Source: Microthrixaceae bacterium
GTDB taxonomy: Bacteria; Actinomycetota; Acidimicrobiia; Acidimicrobiales; Microtrichaceae
DNA: 64,000 nucleotides
NCBI GenBank assembly: GCA_023957995.1
Contig: JAMLGK010000001.1
Span: 62,001 to 126,000, forward strand
Reading direction: 5' to 3'
Position 1 is the stretch's first letter. Every line of letters starts with the position of its first letter. Below the pieces are notes generated by a model. That model was not told the DNA's origin, made no database searches, and saw only the letters and a program-made list of their open reading frames with translations. The translations under genes were made by a program, and so were the position numbers. Positions 33,162-41,987 of this stretch are shown piece after piece.

Positions 33162-35495
33162 TCAGCGCCACCAGGAGAGGCTCACGGCAGCATTGACCTG
33201 GGCAAGCTCACGGCCGACGCGGGCACCGATCGCGTTCACGAATGCAAGGCACTCGACGCTCCAGAGCAGGCCCACGAGTTGCTGGGGCGACACGGCCGAC
33301 ACGGCGACCGGGTCCCTCATGAGGCTTTCCAACCGTGCACGTGCCTCGGACAGTGCGGCGGACGCGGCATCCGTGCTGTCTGGTGGCGGATCGTCGCCGG
33401 CCGGGCTGTCCCGCCCCTGTGAGTTCGACCTCGAGCTGCCCGCAGCTACCGCCTGGAGATCCCTCGATGCACGGCTCAAGGGTTCGGTGATCGCGAAATG
33501 TGCTCGCTCGATCGCACTGCTCGCGGATGAGGTGGCGGTGGTGGAGGCGGCTCCGGAACCTGGGGGCAATTCCTCACTGGCGGTTCCCAACCAGTCTCCA
33601 CAGAGCATCAGGGCATGGGGTTGTGCGACCAGTGGGGCCCAGCTGTCCACGCTCACCCGTTTGGAGCCTCGCGAGTTCAGGTAGTCACCGAACTCGCTCT
33701 CGGCGACTGCGCATGCCCTCACCGCGTGCTGCTGGGCGCGCCGGTGATGGTCGTGATCGCTCCGCGACCCGTGGAGCACCCGCCCCAACCCGGTGGCGAG
33801 GTAGTCCAGGGCCGCCTCCAACTCCCGCGCCACTGCGCGTGCCAGACCGGTGGAAGCCCCTCGGGGCCACAGGACCAGTGCCACGAGAACCGAAACGGCA
33901 ACACCCAGTGCAACCCGCTCGAGGCGAACGAGACCCAGTGTCCAACCGATGGACTCCGACAGGTTGAAGAGCACCACGACCATGGCCGTGAACGCTCCCT
34001 GGCCGGCCGCGAACCCGACGACACCGGGGAAATACCCCGTGGCGAACACCGCCAGGGGAAACAGGATCGCGAGGGCGGTGCGGCTGTCTCCGACCGCCAG
34101 GATCACAGCACTGGCGACAGCGAAACCCCCGATGGTTCCCAGGATCGACTGCAGCGCCGAAGATCCGGTGTCGAGAACGCTCGAACGCAGCACCGAGAGT
34201 GTCCCGAGAACCACCCAGAACGCGTACCCGAGATCGATCGCCTCGGCCACCGCAGTGGCCGCTCCGAGGGCCACGCCTGCTCGCAGAGCGTTTCGGAACC
34301 ACCGCGAGTGGGGCCCGAAGTGGTTCCTCAACGCAGCACGAGATCGGACCACGGTGTCGCGACGTCGACGGTGGAGGCTCGGCGAGGCGTCCTGGATCAC
34401 GAAGGAGGTGTCGGACGGATTCCTGCCGAGGGCCACCATCGAGTTCGTGGCTATCGACATCACGAGGTAGGACAACATTCGAACGGGGAACAGCACATCG
34501 AAGCGCTGGAGCAGCCCGCCCTGCGCCGGACGCGAGGCCGCTTCCTCCGCGGCCTCGTCGATCAGTCGACCGTCGACGAGATAGTCCTCCACGGCGACCA
34601 TCTCGAGATCGTGCAGCGACCTCAGATGATCCAGCGACGGTTCGACGTTGCTGCCCTCGAGCAGTTCCGCTGTCTCCTCGAGAACAGCCGCGGCGCTGGC
34701 CAACACCACGGTGTCCTCAGGCAGCAGGACAAGTCCCCGGTCGCGCTGGAGGATGTGCAGCTCCTGCAGGAACACAGCGGCACGGCCCGTCTCGTCGAGC
34801 ACGTACATGAGGGCCTGGTCGCGTGAACGCGGCCCCCCGGGTCCGGCGACAGCGGCATCGACATCCCGACGCAGATCGAGCACGCACGTGAAGCAGTCGT
34901 CGAGCGGCCCGGCTTCGAGGCGATCCGCCCCGCGCATGAAGCCGGCCAGGGTGCGGGCCGTCGAGGCCAGTTCGAGTCGGACCCTCGGCCGCCGCCGTCT
35001 CGGCCACAGCATCGCCAGGGCCAACGACGAGACCAGACCTGCGAAGAGCCAACCGGTCACCCGGGCGCCCATCGAGCCCGGAGCCGCCGGAACCATGACC
35101 GACAGCACCGCAGCGAGGATCAGCACGCTCGTGCCAGCTGTTGCGTAGCCACCGAGGACCTCGACAAAGGTGGCCGAGAACGCGACCACGGCCACGAGGG
35201 CGACCGAGAGCCACGGGTTGTCCGACAGGAGGGTGCCCACACCCACCAGGGCGCCTCCGAGGAGGGTGAAACCGACGCCGAGGCCGAAACGCACCCTGCG
35301 GGGACCTCCGAAGTTGGCCAGCCCCAGCAACCCGAAAGCGCCGAAGGCCGCAAAGGTGGAGAACTCCGCACTGTCGAGGACGACCTTGCCGAGCACGACC
35401 ATCGAGGGCATGACGAGGGCGAGGCGAGCAGCCTTGCGCAGGTTGGAGTGATCGGGATCCTCGAGGTGAATCGCCGTCAGATCGAAGGAGGCCAC
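33162..35495 (-). CDS. FUSC family membrane protein
   Basis: A 777-residue protein of the fusaric-acid-resistance/aromatic-acid-exporter (YccS-like) superfamily. Two blocks of about six helices (about residues 25-160 and 400-540) are separated by a soluble helical region, with a long soluble C-terminal tail. The second block opens with HSRWFRNALRAGVALGAATA and FWVVLGTLSVLRSS, the FUSC signature. The GTG start lies 4 bases after the endonuclease III gene, with GAGGAGT as ribosome-binding site, so the two form an operon. Likely an efflux pump; substrate unknown. Confidence 0.88.
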   Translation of the reverse strand: MASFDLTAIHLEDPDHSNLRKAARLALVMPSMVVLGKVVLDSAEFSTFAAFGAFGLLGLANFGGPRRVRFGLGVGFTLLGGALVGVGTLLSDNPWLSVALVAVVAFSATFVEVLGGYATAGTSVLILAAVLSVMVPAAPGSMGARVTGWLFAGLVSSLALAMLWPRRRRPRVRLELASTARTLAGFMRGADRLEAGPLDDCFTCVLDLRRDVDAAVAGPGGPRSRDQALMYVLDETGRAAVFLQELHILQRDRGLVLLPEDTVVLASAAAVLEETAELLEGSNVEPSLDHLRSLHDLEMVAVEDYLVDGRLIDEAAEEAASRPAQGGLLQRFDVLFPVRMLSYLVMSIATNSMVALGRNPSDTSFVIQDASPSLHRRRRDTVVRSRAALRNHFGPHSRWFRNALRAGVALGAATAVAEAIDLGYAFWVVLGTLSVLRSSVLDTGSSALQSILGTIGGFAVASAVILAVGDSRTALAILFPLAVFATGYFPGVVGFAAGQGAFTAMVVVLFNLSESIGWTLGLVRLERVALGVAVSVLVALVLWPRGASTGLARAVARELEAALDYLATGLGRVLHGSRSDHDHHRRAQQHAVRACAVAESEFGDYLNSRGSKRVSVDSWAPLVAQPHALMLCGDWLGTASEELPPGSGAASTTATSSASSAIERAHFAITEPLSRASRDLQAVAAGSSRSNSQGRDSPAGDDPPPDSTDAASAALSEARARLESLMRDPVAVSAVSPQQLVGLLWSVECLAFVNAIGARVGRELAQVNAAVSLSWWR

Positions 35496-35499
35496 GTTG

Positions 35500-36141
35500 T
35501 CAGGACTCCTCTCTGATGCGACGTTTCGATGCGGCCCATGAACAGATCGGGCACGACATCAGGTCGTGGTGACGCGCCGGGCAGTACTCACGCCCGAAGT
35601 AGATGATCTGCAGGTGGCGCCGGTTCCAGGTCTCCTCGGCGAAGACGGCCTTCAGGTCGCGCTCGGTCTGTTCCACGTTCCGGGCCCTGGAGAGACCCCA
35701 GCGAGCTGCACAACGGTGGATGTGGGTGTCGACCGGGAACGCTGGCACTCCGAAACCCTGTGACATGACGACGCCAGCAGTCTTGTGGCCCACCCCCGGC
35801 AACGACTCGAGGAAGGCCCACTCCGGTATCACCTCACCGCCGGCTTCGAGGATCTGGTTGGCAGCCAGCCAGAGATTGCGCGCCTTCGTGGGCGCCAGAC
35901 CGATCTCCCGGATCAGTTCGAGTATCCCCTCGGGCCCTAGAGCCACCATTCCCTCGGGGTCGGGAGCCACCTCGAACAGTGCCGGGGTGACTTCGTTCAC
36001 CTTCTTGTCGGTGGTCTGTGCCGACAAGGCCACCGCCACCAGCAGGGTGTATGGATCCGTGTGGAGCAGCGGGATCGGCGGATCCGGGTAGAGCTCGTCG
36101 AGGGTGGCGCCGATGAGGTCAGCCTTTTCCTGTCTCTTCAC
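35500..36141 (-). CDS. nth: Endonuclease III-like DNA glycosylase/AP lyase
   Basis: A base-excision-repair enzyme of 213 residues. The helix-hairpin-helix is LESLPGVGHKTAGVV, with the catalytic Lys, and the catalytic Asp is in FPVDTHIHR. The C-terminal cluster region reads REYCPARHHDLMSCPICSWA. It has three Cys instead of the C-x6-C-x2-C-x5-C of E. coli Nth, so a standard 4Fe-4S cluster is doubtful. I chose GTG 36141. It follows the hydrolase gene by 7 bases and precedes the FUSC gene by 4, forming a three-gene operon. Confidence 0.9.
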   Translation of the reverse strand: MKRQEKADLIGATLDELYPDPPIPLLHTDPYTLLVAVALSAQTTDKKVNEVTPALFEVAPDPEGMVALGPEGILELIREIGLAPTKARNLWLAANQILEAGGEVIPEWAFLESLPGVGHKTAGVVMSQGFGVPAFPVDTHIHRCAARWGLSRARNVEQTERDLKAVFAEETWNRRHLQIIYFGREYCPARHHDLMSCPICSWAASKRRIREES

Positions 36142-36148
36142 CGGCTGA

Positions 36149-37273
36149 TCAACGCTGGGTCGAGCTTGCCTCGGGTGACCCACTACCCCGAGGGTCCATC
36201 GCGTCGCCGATGGTGTTCGACCCCGAGGTGGCCACATGTCGGGAAATGAACCGATCCATCGAGGCGAAGACGCGCTTGGCCGCATCGGCCCAGGGCATCA
36301 CTATCGGGAACACGTGGAACATGGCGTCCTCCTGGTGCACCTCGACGCTGACTCCTGCCTCGATGAGGCGCTCGGAGAACGCAAGGATCCCGTCGCGGAA
36401 CATCTCGTCGCTCCCGAGCGCCACGAAGGTCGGGGGATAGGCCGCTGGGTCGGCGAAGACCGCTGACACGCGGGCATCATCGGGGTGGATTCCGTGCAGG
36501 TAGGAGGTGACCGGGATGTTCCACGGAAGGATGTCGCGGTCGGCGTTCTCGGACACCGACGGGCGGTTGAGGTCTAGGTCGACCTCCGGGGAGAACAGCA
36601 CCAGGGCCGACGGGGCGGGTAGGTCCCGGTCGGACAGCTCACCGATGAGCGACGTCGCCAACCCGCCGCCACCGGAGTCACCTGCGACTATGAGCGTTGT
36701 GGGATCTACCCCGCTCGCCACGAGGCATTCATAGACGTCCACCGCATCGTCGAGTCCGGCGGGGAACGGGAACTCCGGGGCGAGCCGGTAGTCCGCCACG
36801 AACACCTCGCAGCCCGTGCCACCGACCATCGCCCCTATGAATGCCGCATACATGTTGGGCGAGGTACCGATGTACCCGCCGCCGTGCAGGTAGAGGATCG
36901 TGCCGTTCGCCGAACCCTTGCGGGGACGGGCCCACACGCCGGGAACCCCACCGATCACCCCGGTCTCGATGCTCACGCCGTCGCGCAGAGCGACCCATGG
37001 CGGGAGGACGACCTTGCACAATCCGTCGAGCGCACCCTCCATCGAGCGGAACTCCTCGATCGGTAGACCGGTCGAGTAGCCCATGAACGAGCGGATCACC
37101 TGCCTGGTCACGTTCGCCCCGGTGTTCTGCACCACGCTCGCAGGACCGTGCCAGGGATGCCCGAAGGGCACTCTTGCCAGCGCATTCACAAGGTTCTCCC
37201 CGAGGCCCATGAGCGTCACGGCCGCTACGGGCCCGGACGCGGTGCGTACCTCCGGTCGATCTGCCATCACCAT
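36149..37273 (-). CDS. Alpha/beta hydrolase (hormone-sensitive-lipase type)
   Basis: A 374-residue esterase or lipase. The oxyanion motif is LYLHGGGYIGTS, the nucleophile elbow is VAGDSGGGG (GDSxG), the catalytic Asp is in VALGSDEMF, and the His is in DAMFHVFP. An N-terminal extension of about 100 residues precedes the fold. It may act on lipid or polyester substrates. The ATG at 37273 (MVM) or 37267 are alternative starts. It is the first gene of the hydrolase-nth-FUSC operon. Confidence 0.88.
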   Translation of the reverse strand: MVMADRPEVRTASGPVAAVTLMGLGENLVNALARVPFGHPWHGPASVVQNTGANVTRQVIRSFMGYSTGLPIEEFRSMEGALDGLCKVVLPPWVALRDGVSIETGVIGGVPGVWARPRKGSANGTILYLHGGGYIGTSPNMYAAFIGAMVGGTGCEVFVADYRLAPEFPFPAGLDDAVDVYECLVASGVDPTTLIVAGDSGGGGLATSLIGELSDRDLPAPSALVLFSPEVDLDLNRPSVSENADRDILPWNIPVTSYLHGIHPDDARVSAVFADPAAYPPTFVALGSDEMFRDGILAFSERLIEAGVSVEVHQEDAMFHVFPIVMPWADAAKRVFASMDRFISRHVATSGSNTIGDAMDPRGSGSPEASSTQR

Positions 37274-37522
37274 GATGACAACCCTAGGTGCGGGCCCGAT
37301 CGCATCCCGGGCTTCCCGTGAAGTGTGCTGCGAGCCGGTACCCGGGCCGTGGGCAACCTCTGGTCGTGCCAACCAGCCGTGACCCACCGCTGTCTGGCCG
37401 GAGTGCTCAATTCCGCGGTGTGGCGTCCGACCGTTGGTGGTGACCGGTGTCGGAGAACCCGAGCCGATCCGGGATCGGGTGCAATCGACTCGCACGGGCG
37501 CAACCAACAAGGAGATGACGAG

Positions 37523-38446
37523 ATGAGTAGGTGGGGCAACAGCAAGGAGCTCACACAGGCGAGCTACAGCTTGGTGAAGGACAACCCCGGCATGTACCGC
37601 TGGACCGTCCTTGCTGCGGTCCATGGCGCTGTGATCGGAGCGATCGGTTCGGTCGTGGGCCTCGCGCTGATGCTGGTCGGCGACTACATGATCAATCCCG
37701 ATGCACCCACCGAACCGAGTGACTTCGGTTTCGTTCCACTGGTCTTCGGAGCAATCGTCGTGCTCGGCAGCGTCATCGGCGGACTGACCGCAGCCAACCG
37801 GCAGCTCGCAGGCCTGATCCGCGTCACCGACGACGTGCTCCACGGGCGCACGCCCGACGAGGACGCAGCCCTCGATGCGGCCCACTCCCGTCTGGGTGCT
37901 CTTGCCGCCTGGTCGGCCATCTCGGTCGCGGTGGGCACCCTCGTGTCGCTCATCAACGGTGACGGAAGCGGGGGGTTCATCACCGCGATCCTGCGCTCGC
38001 TGCTCGCTGGGCTGGTCGCGGCGGTCTGGGCAGTTCTCACGACCCTGGTGATGCCGCTGATCGTGCTCGAACAACTGGGAGCGGTCGCTGCGATCAAACG
38101 GTCTGCGGGCATCATCCGCACGACCTGGGGAGAGGCTGTGCTCGGAAGCGTCCGCATCGGCGCTCGCTTCGCACTCGTGTTCGGCATCCCCGGCGGACTC
38201 CTCCTGGTCGGCGGAGTCGTTCTCGCGGTCGTGGTGGAAGGAGCGGCGATTCCCGTTGGTGCTGTGCTCGCACTCTGCGGCGTGGCCCTGATCGTCGTCG
38301 GGTCGGTGAAGGCAGCCACCTGCCGCAACGTGTTCGGCGTGGCTCTCTACCGCTGGGCCAACGGCGACGGCGCCCTCGGCCCGTTCAGCGAATCCGATCT
38401 CCGTGGAGCCGTCGAGGTGAAGGATTCGCCCGTGCCGGTCGGGTGA
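37523..38446 (+). CDS. DUF6159 family membrane protein, copy 2
   Basis: A 307-residue paralogue of the protein at 32231, beginning MSRWGNSKELTQASYSLVKD. Long stretches are identical or nearly so (IKRSAGIIRTTWGEAV, VKAATCRNVFGVALYRWA). The main difference is the first extracytoplasmic loop (NPDAPTEPSDFG versus LDGDGASGGS). A very good AAGGAGATGACGAG ribosome-binding region precedes the ATG. Function unknown. The gap 37274-37522 before it shows no gene. Confidence 0.88.
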   Translation: MSRWGNSKELTQASYSLVKDNPGMYRWTVLAAVHGAVIGAIGSVVGLALMLVGDYMINPDAPTEPSDFGFVPLVFGAIVVLGSVIGGLTAANRQLAGLIRVTDDVLHGRTPDEDAALDAAHSRLGALAAWSAISVAVGTLVSLINGDGSGGFITAILRSLLAGLVAAVWAVLTTLVMPLIVLEQLGAVAAIKRSAGIIRTTWGEAVLGSVRIGARFALVFGIPGGLLLVGGVVLAVVVEGAAIPVGAVLALCGVALIVVGSVKAATCRNVFGVALYRWANGDGALGPFSESDLRGAVEVKDSPVPVG

Positions 38447-38507
38447 GGCTCTGGTCGGACCATCCGCGGCTTCTGCTCGGAGGTGCTCCAGTCCATCTCC
38501 GGTGTGC

Positions 38508-38534
38508 TGTCACAAACGGCGGGCCTGTCCCGTC
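38508..38534 (+). promoter_or_regulatory. ECF41-type promoter (TGTCACA-N16-CGTC)
   Basis: TGTCACA at 38508-38514 is separated by exactly 16 bases from CGTC at 38531-38534. This is the published ECF41/SigJ consensus as I know it. It lies about 95 bases before the FAD-oxidoreductase start and so upstream of the operon that encodes an ECF41-type sigma factor. Autoregulation is implied. No other copy with correct spacing was noticed. Confidence 0.75.
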
Positions 38535-38628
38535 AGTGATGCAGTGGACCGCTCAGGTCGGATCTCCGGGAACGAGGACCGACCCTGCCCGGCCCTGACG
38601 TCGCAGCTACGGCGACAGACTGGAGGAC

Positions 38629-39897
38629 ATGATGGACACGATCGTGATCGGGGGTGGTCCGGCGGGTCTGACCGCCGCGATCCTCATCAAGCGTGGTGAC
38701 CCGCAACGAAATGTGGTCGTGCTCGAGGGGCATCGCCAGCTCGGAGGTCGCGCCGCCACCGACAACCGCAATGGCCACCTGGTCAACCAGGGACCGCACG
38801 CGCTGTATCTGGGCGGAGCGGCAACCGAGGTGCTGCGCAGGATCGGAATAGACCCTGCCGGCGGTCCGGCGCCGACCAGAGGGGCTTTCGCCCGCTACAG
38901 GGGTCGGAGCGAGGTGCTCCCGACCGGGGTCAGCTCCCTGCTGCGTTCATCGATGCTGTCGCCGGGGGAGAAGGTCTCACTCGGACGTACCCTCGCCGGA
39001 CTGGCCCGCATCGACTCCACCACGTTCGCGGGCGTCTCCGCCGCTGAGTGGATCGACTCCGTCGCCAGCAGCACCACCGCCAGGGAGCTGCTCGGAGCCC
39101 TGGTGCGGTTGTCCACCTACAGCGCGGACCTGGAATCACTTTCGGCCCAGGTCGCGGTGTCCCAACTCCAGCTGTCCGGCAAGGGGGTGCGCTACCTGGA
39201 CCGAGGATGGTCCACCATGGTCGACGCACTGGCGCAATGCGCGGCGACTCTCGGGGTCGTGGTCGAGACCGGCAGTCCCGTTCGCCATGCGGAACCCGAC
39301 CGCGGTCGATGGGTGGTGCACACAGACGACGCCGAGATCGGCGCGGATGCCGTGGTCCTCGCAGGACTGTCCCCCCACACCGCTGCCCGACTCAGTGGAT
39401 CGGAGGCCCTGCACGACTTCGCATCCCGGGCCGAGGTCGTCACAGCTGCGTGCCTCGACGTCGGACTGGTCGCTGCACCGCGCCCGGAACGGGCGTTCAT
39501 GCTCGGGATCGACGAACCGACCTATTTCTCGCTCCATTCCAGAGCAGCCGACCTGGGGTCGGGGGACGTGCTCCACGCATTGCGCTACGGGGGTCCTCCC
39601 GACGACGGAGATGATGTCCGTACGGATCTCGAACGCATCGTCGAAGAAATGCAGCCCGGCTGGCGCTCCGCTGCGGAGACCACCCGGTTCCTTCCACGAG
39701 CGGTCGTCATCCACGCCCTCGCCACGGCGGCCGCCGGCGGCTACGCGGGCCGACCCGACGTGGTCGTGCAGGACGCACCCGGTGTCTACCTCGCCGGCGA
39801 CTGGGTGGGGGCCAGGGGCCACCTCCTCGACGCTTCCATGGCGAGTGCGACGGCCGCCGCACAGGCACTCGCCGAATCCGGAATCGGAGTTGGATGA
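38629..39897 (+). CDS. FAD-dependent amine-oxidase-like oxidoreductase
   Basis: A 422-residue flavoprotein of the phytoene-desaturase/amine-oxidase group. The dinucleotide fold VIGGGPAGLTAAI is at residues 6-18, and HRQLGGRAAT follows as the second FAD motif. The C-terminal FAD motif is VYLAGDWVGARGHLLDASMA. ATG 38629, or the ATG at the next codon, follows TGGAGGAC. Substrate unknown. The last four bases (ATGA) overlap the sigma factor start. Pairing of an oxidoreductase with ECF41 sigma factors is the known arrangement. Confidence 0.88.
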   Translation: MMDTIVIGGGPAGLTAAILIKRGDPQRNVVVLEGHRQLGGRAATDNRNGHLVNQGPHALYLGGAATEVLRRIGIDPAGGPAPTRGAFARYRGRSEVLPTGVSSLLRSSMLSPGEKVSLGRTLAGLARIDSTTFAGVSAAEWIDSVASSTTARELLGALVRLSTYSADLESLSAQVAVSQLQLSGKGVRYLDRGWSTMVDALAQCAATLGVVVETGSPVRHAEPDRGRWVVHTDDAEIGADAVVLAGLSPHTAARLSGSEALHDFASRAEVVTAACLDVGLVAAPRPERAFMLGIDEPTYFSLHSRAADLGSGDVLHALRYGGPPDDGDDVRTDLERIVEEMQPGWRSAAETTRFLPRAVVIHALATAAAGGYAGRPDVVVQDAPGVYLAGDWVGARGHLLDASMASATAAAQALAESGIGVG

Positions 39898-40826
39898 CAC
39901 CTGAAGCGAGCGACGCAGAGGTCTTCGAATCCCACCGCCCGATGATGTTCGGCGTCGCCTACGCGATGCTCGGTGAGATCGCAGAGGCCGAGGACGTGGT
40001 GCAGGAGGCCTACCTGCGCTGGCACCGACAGCACGGCACCGGCCTGCCGGGTGCCCGGGCCGGTGCCGACGAGCGGATCCTCAACCCCGGGGCATTCCTG
40101 CGGACCATCACGACCCGGCTCGCGATAGACCGCCTGCGCTCAGCCAGTCGTCGACGGGAGACCTACACCGGGCCGTGGCTCCCCGAACCGGTCGTCGCCA
40201 GCGGAGACCCCTGCGACCAGGTCATCGAAGCCGAGGGGATCTCGCTCGCACTGCTGGTGGCCCTCGAGCGTCTCAACCCACTCGAACGCGCCGCGCTGGT
40301 GCTGCGCGATGTGTTCGATCTGGACTACTCCGACATCGCCGAGGTCATCGACCGCACACCGGCGGCGACACGACAGATCACCGGGCGCGCCCGTGACCGG
40401 GTGGGCGACCCACAGCGAAGCCGCGGACCGGCCAGTGACGCCGAGCTGGCAGTGCGCGACGACCTTTTGGCAGCGCTGCTGGCCCGTGATGTCGAGGCGG
40501 TCACCAGGGTGCTCAGCTCGGATGTGATCGCCTGGTCCGACGGTGGATCCTCTGTCCGTGCGGCTCGGCGACCCGTGGTCGGGAGCCACCGCGTGGCGAG
40601 GTTCCTCATCTGGATGGTCGACAAGCTCGCCGATTCCGAAGTGGAACTCGTTCGGTTGAACGGAGATCCCGGCCTGCTCGCCAGCGCCGGAGGCACGGCG
40701 GTGGCGGCCACGGTGTTCGAAGTGGCCGATGGGCAGGTGATCGGACTCCGCACCCTCGTCAATCCCTCGAAACTCGCGTCCGTGAGCCGGCACCGTGCTG
40801 CCGGTGGGCCGGGGGTTCACCCCTGA
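39894..40826 (+). CDS. ECF41/SigJ-type RNA polymerase sigma factor
   Basis: A 310-residue extracytoplasmic-function sigma factor. Region 2 is at about residues 10-100 (HRPMMFGVAYAMLGEIAEAE, EDVVQEAYLRW) and region 4 at about 125-175 (LERAALVLRDVFDLDYSDI). A SnoaL-like C-terminal domain follows from about 180. ECF41 members regulate themselves through this domain instead of a separate anti-sigma factor. The linker motif usually read as DGGGK is DGGSS here, and the distal NPDKL motif is NPSKL. It is coupled to the upstream FAD oxidoreductase gene. Confidence 0.93.
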   Translation: MTPEASDAEVFESHRPMMFGVAYAMLGEIAEAEDVVQEAYLRWHRQHGTGLPGARAGADERILNPGAFLRTITTRLAIDRLRSASRRRETYTGPWLPEPVVASGDPCDQVIEAEGISLALLVALERLNPLERAALVLRDVFDLDYSDIAEVIDRTPAATRQITGRARDRVGDPQRSRGPASDAELAVRDDLLAALLARDVEAVTRVLSSDVIAWSDGGSSVRAARRPVVGSHRVARFLIWMVDKLADSEVELVRLNGDPGLLASAGGTAVAATVFEVADGQVIGLRTLVNPSKLASVSRHRAAGGPGVHP

Positions 40827-40854
40827 GAGCTCGTCCCTGAGGGCAGCAACGGTG

Positions 40855-41436
40855 CTACCCGAACGACGAGAACGAGGAGTAGACGATGACGCCGAGCACC
40901 ATTCCGATCACCGTGCCGGCGATGCTCACCGCAAGCGCCACGTTGGCCAGTCGTTCCCGCCGCGACCTGGCAACCGCGGCGAACACGATCGCTGTGATTC
41001 CCAGGACCAGCGGACAGAACAGGAATGAGACCGCTCCGAGCACGATTGCGGTGACGCTGAACCCGTTCCCCGGATCGGCCGCCCCCTGGCCGTAGGGATA
41101 GGGAACTGCGGCCGGTTGGCCGTACTGCTGTGGCTGGCCGTACTGCGGGGCCTGCCCGTATTGCGGGGGCTGGCCGTACTGCGGGGCCTGCCCGTACTGC
41201 TGTGGCTGGCCGTACTGCGGGGGCCCCGGAACCGGAGGTGGACCCCATGGAGGAGCCTGGGGTTGGGGCGTTGGTGGTTGGGCCGTCGGCGACTGGACCG
41301 TCGGCGATTGGACCGTCGGCGGCTCTGTCGGCTGCCCAGGGCCCTGCGGCGGCATCCTGGGAGCCACCGCCGTTCCGCACTGGCCACAGCTCAGCACCCC
41401 GTCAGCCAGCGGCGCCCCACACTTCGTACAGTCCAT
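40855..41436 (-). CDS. Zinc-ribbon, DUF4190-type membrane protein with QYGQ repeats
   Basis: A 193-residue protein. The N-terminal zinc ribbon is CTKCGAPL and CGQC. It is followed by a Pro/Gln-rich low-complexity arm with repeats QYGQP, QQYGQA and PQYGQPP (about residues 75-110). Two C-terminal hydrophobic helices (VTAIVLGAVSFLFCPLVLG, SIAGTVIGMVLGVIVY) are separated by a basic turn, the usual DUF4190 layout. Such proteins are common in actinobacteria with no fixed function. The DNA coding the arm is itself repetitive (about 41110-41220). Confidence 0.8.
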   Translation of the reverse strand: MDCTKCGAPLADGVLSCGQCGTAVAPRMPPQGPGQPTEPPTVQSPTVQSPTAQPPTPQPQAPPWGPPPVPGPPQYGQPQQYGQAPQYGQPPQYGQAPQYGQPQQYGQPAAVPYPYGQGAADPGNGFSVTAIVLGAVSFLFCPLVLGITAIVFAAVARSRRERLANVALAVSIAGTVIGMVLGVIVYSSFSSFG

Positions 41437-41519
41437 CTGACGCCTCCGTAGGCCGCTGCGGCCACGATAGCGGCGTACACGATCGACGTCCGATGACCCT
41501 GCCCTCATAGAATCCCGGT

Positions 41520-41876
41520 ATGCAGTCACCGGTAGTGGTTGCCAGCATCGCGTCGATCACCCAGGCCGACCTGCTCGCGGGGCACCTTCGACATCAGGGG
41601 ATCGATGCGATCGTGCGGACCAACCTCGACCGCACCACCTATGCCGGGCTCGGCGGGGCCTCGCTGCTGGTGCCGCCCGAACAGCGCCTGGAGGCCGAAC
41701 TGGAACTGGTGCTGCTCGACTCCGCCTCGGTCGACGGCGACCCATCGCCGCAGGACGACGCAGGCTCCCGGCACCCGCAGTGGATCAGAACCTGTGGAAT
41801 CGTGCTGCTGGGAGCGATGGTGGCGGGCACGGCCCTGCCTTCACTGGCCATCATCTGGCAGCGCCTCACGGGCTGA
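41520..41876 (+). CDS. DUF2007-like protein with C-terminal membrane helix
   Basis: A 118-residue protein. The N-terminal 65 residues follow the DUF2007 (putative signal-transducing) pattern: SITQADLLAGHLRHQGIDAI and then GGASLLVPPEQRLEAEL. The C-terminus has one hydrophobic helix (GIVLLGAMVAGTALPSLAII). Function unknown. It is divergent from the zinc-ribbon gene with an 83-base spacer. Confidence 0.68.
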   Translation: MQSPVVVASIASITQADLLAGHLRHQGIDAIVRTNLDRTTYAGLGGASLLVPPEQRLEAELELVLLDSASVDGDPSPQDDAGSRHPQWIRTCGIVLLGAMVAGTALPSLAIIWQRLTG

Positions 41877-41987
41877 GCTGCTCCGGCGGCGATGTCGCGT
41901 CACGGAGCAGCACCACCGCACAACTAGCCTCGCCCGAATGCAACCAACGGTCGCTCGGAATTCCTCCGGAACCCGTTCGGGGCTGCT

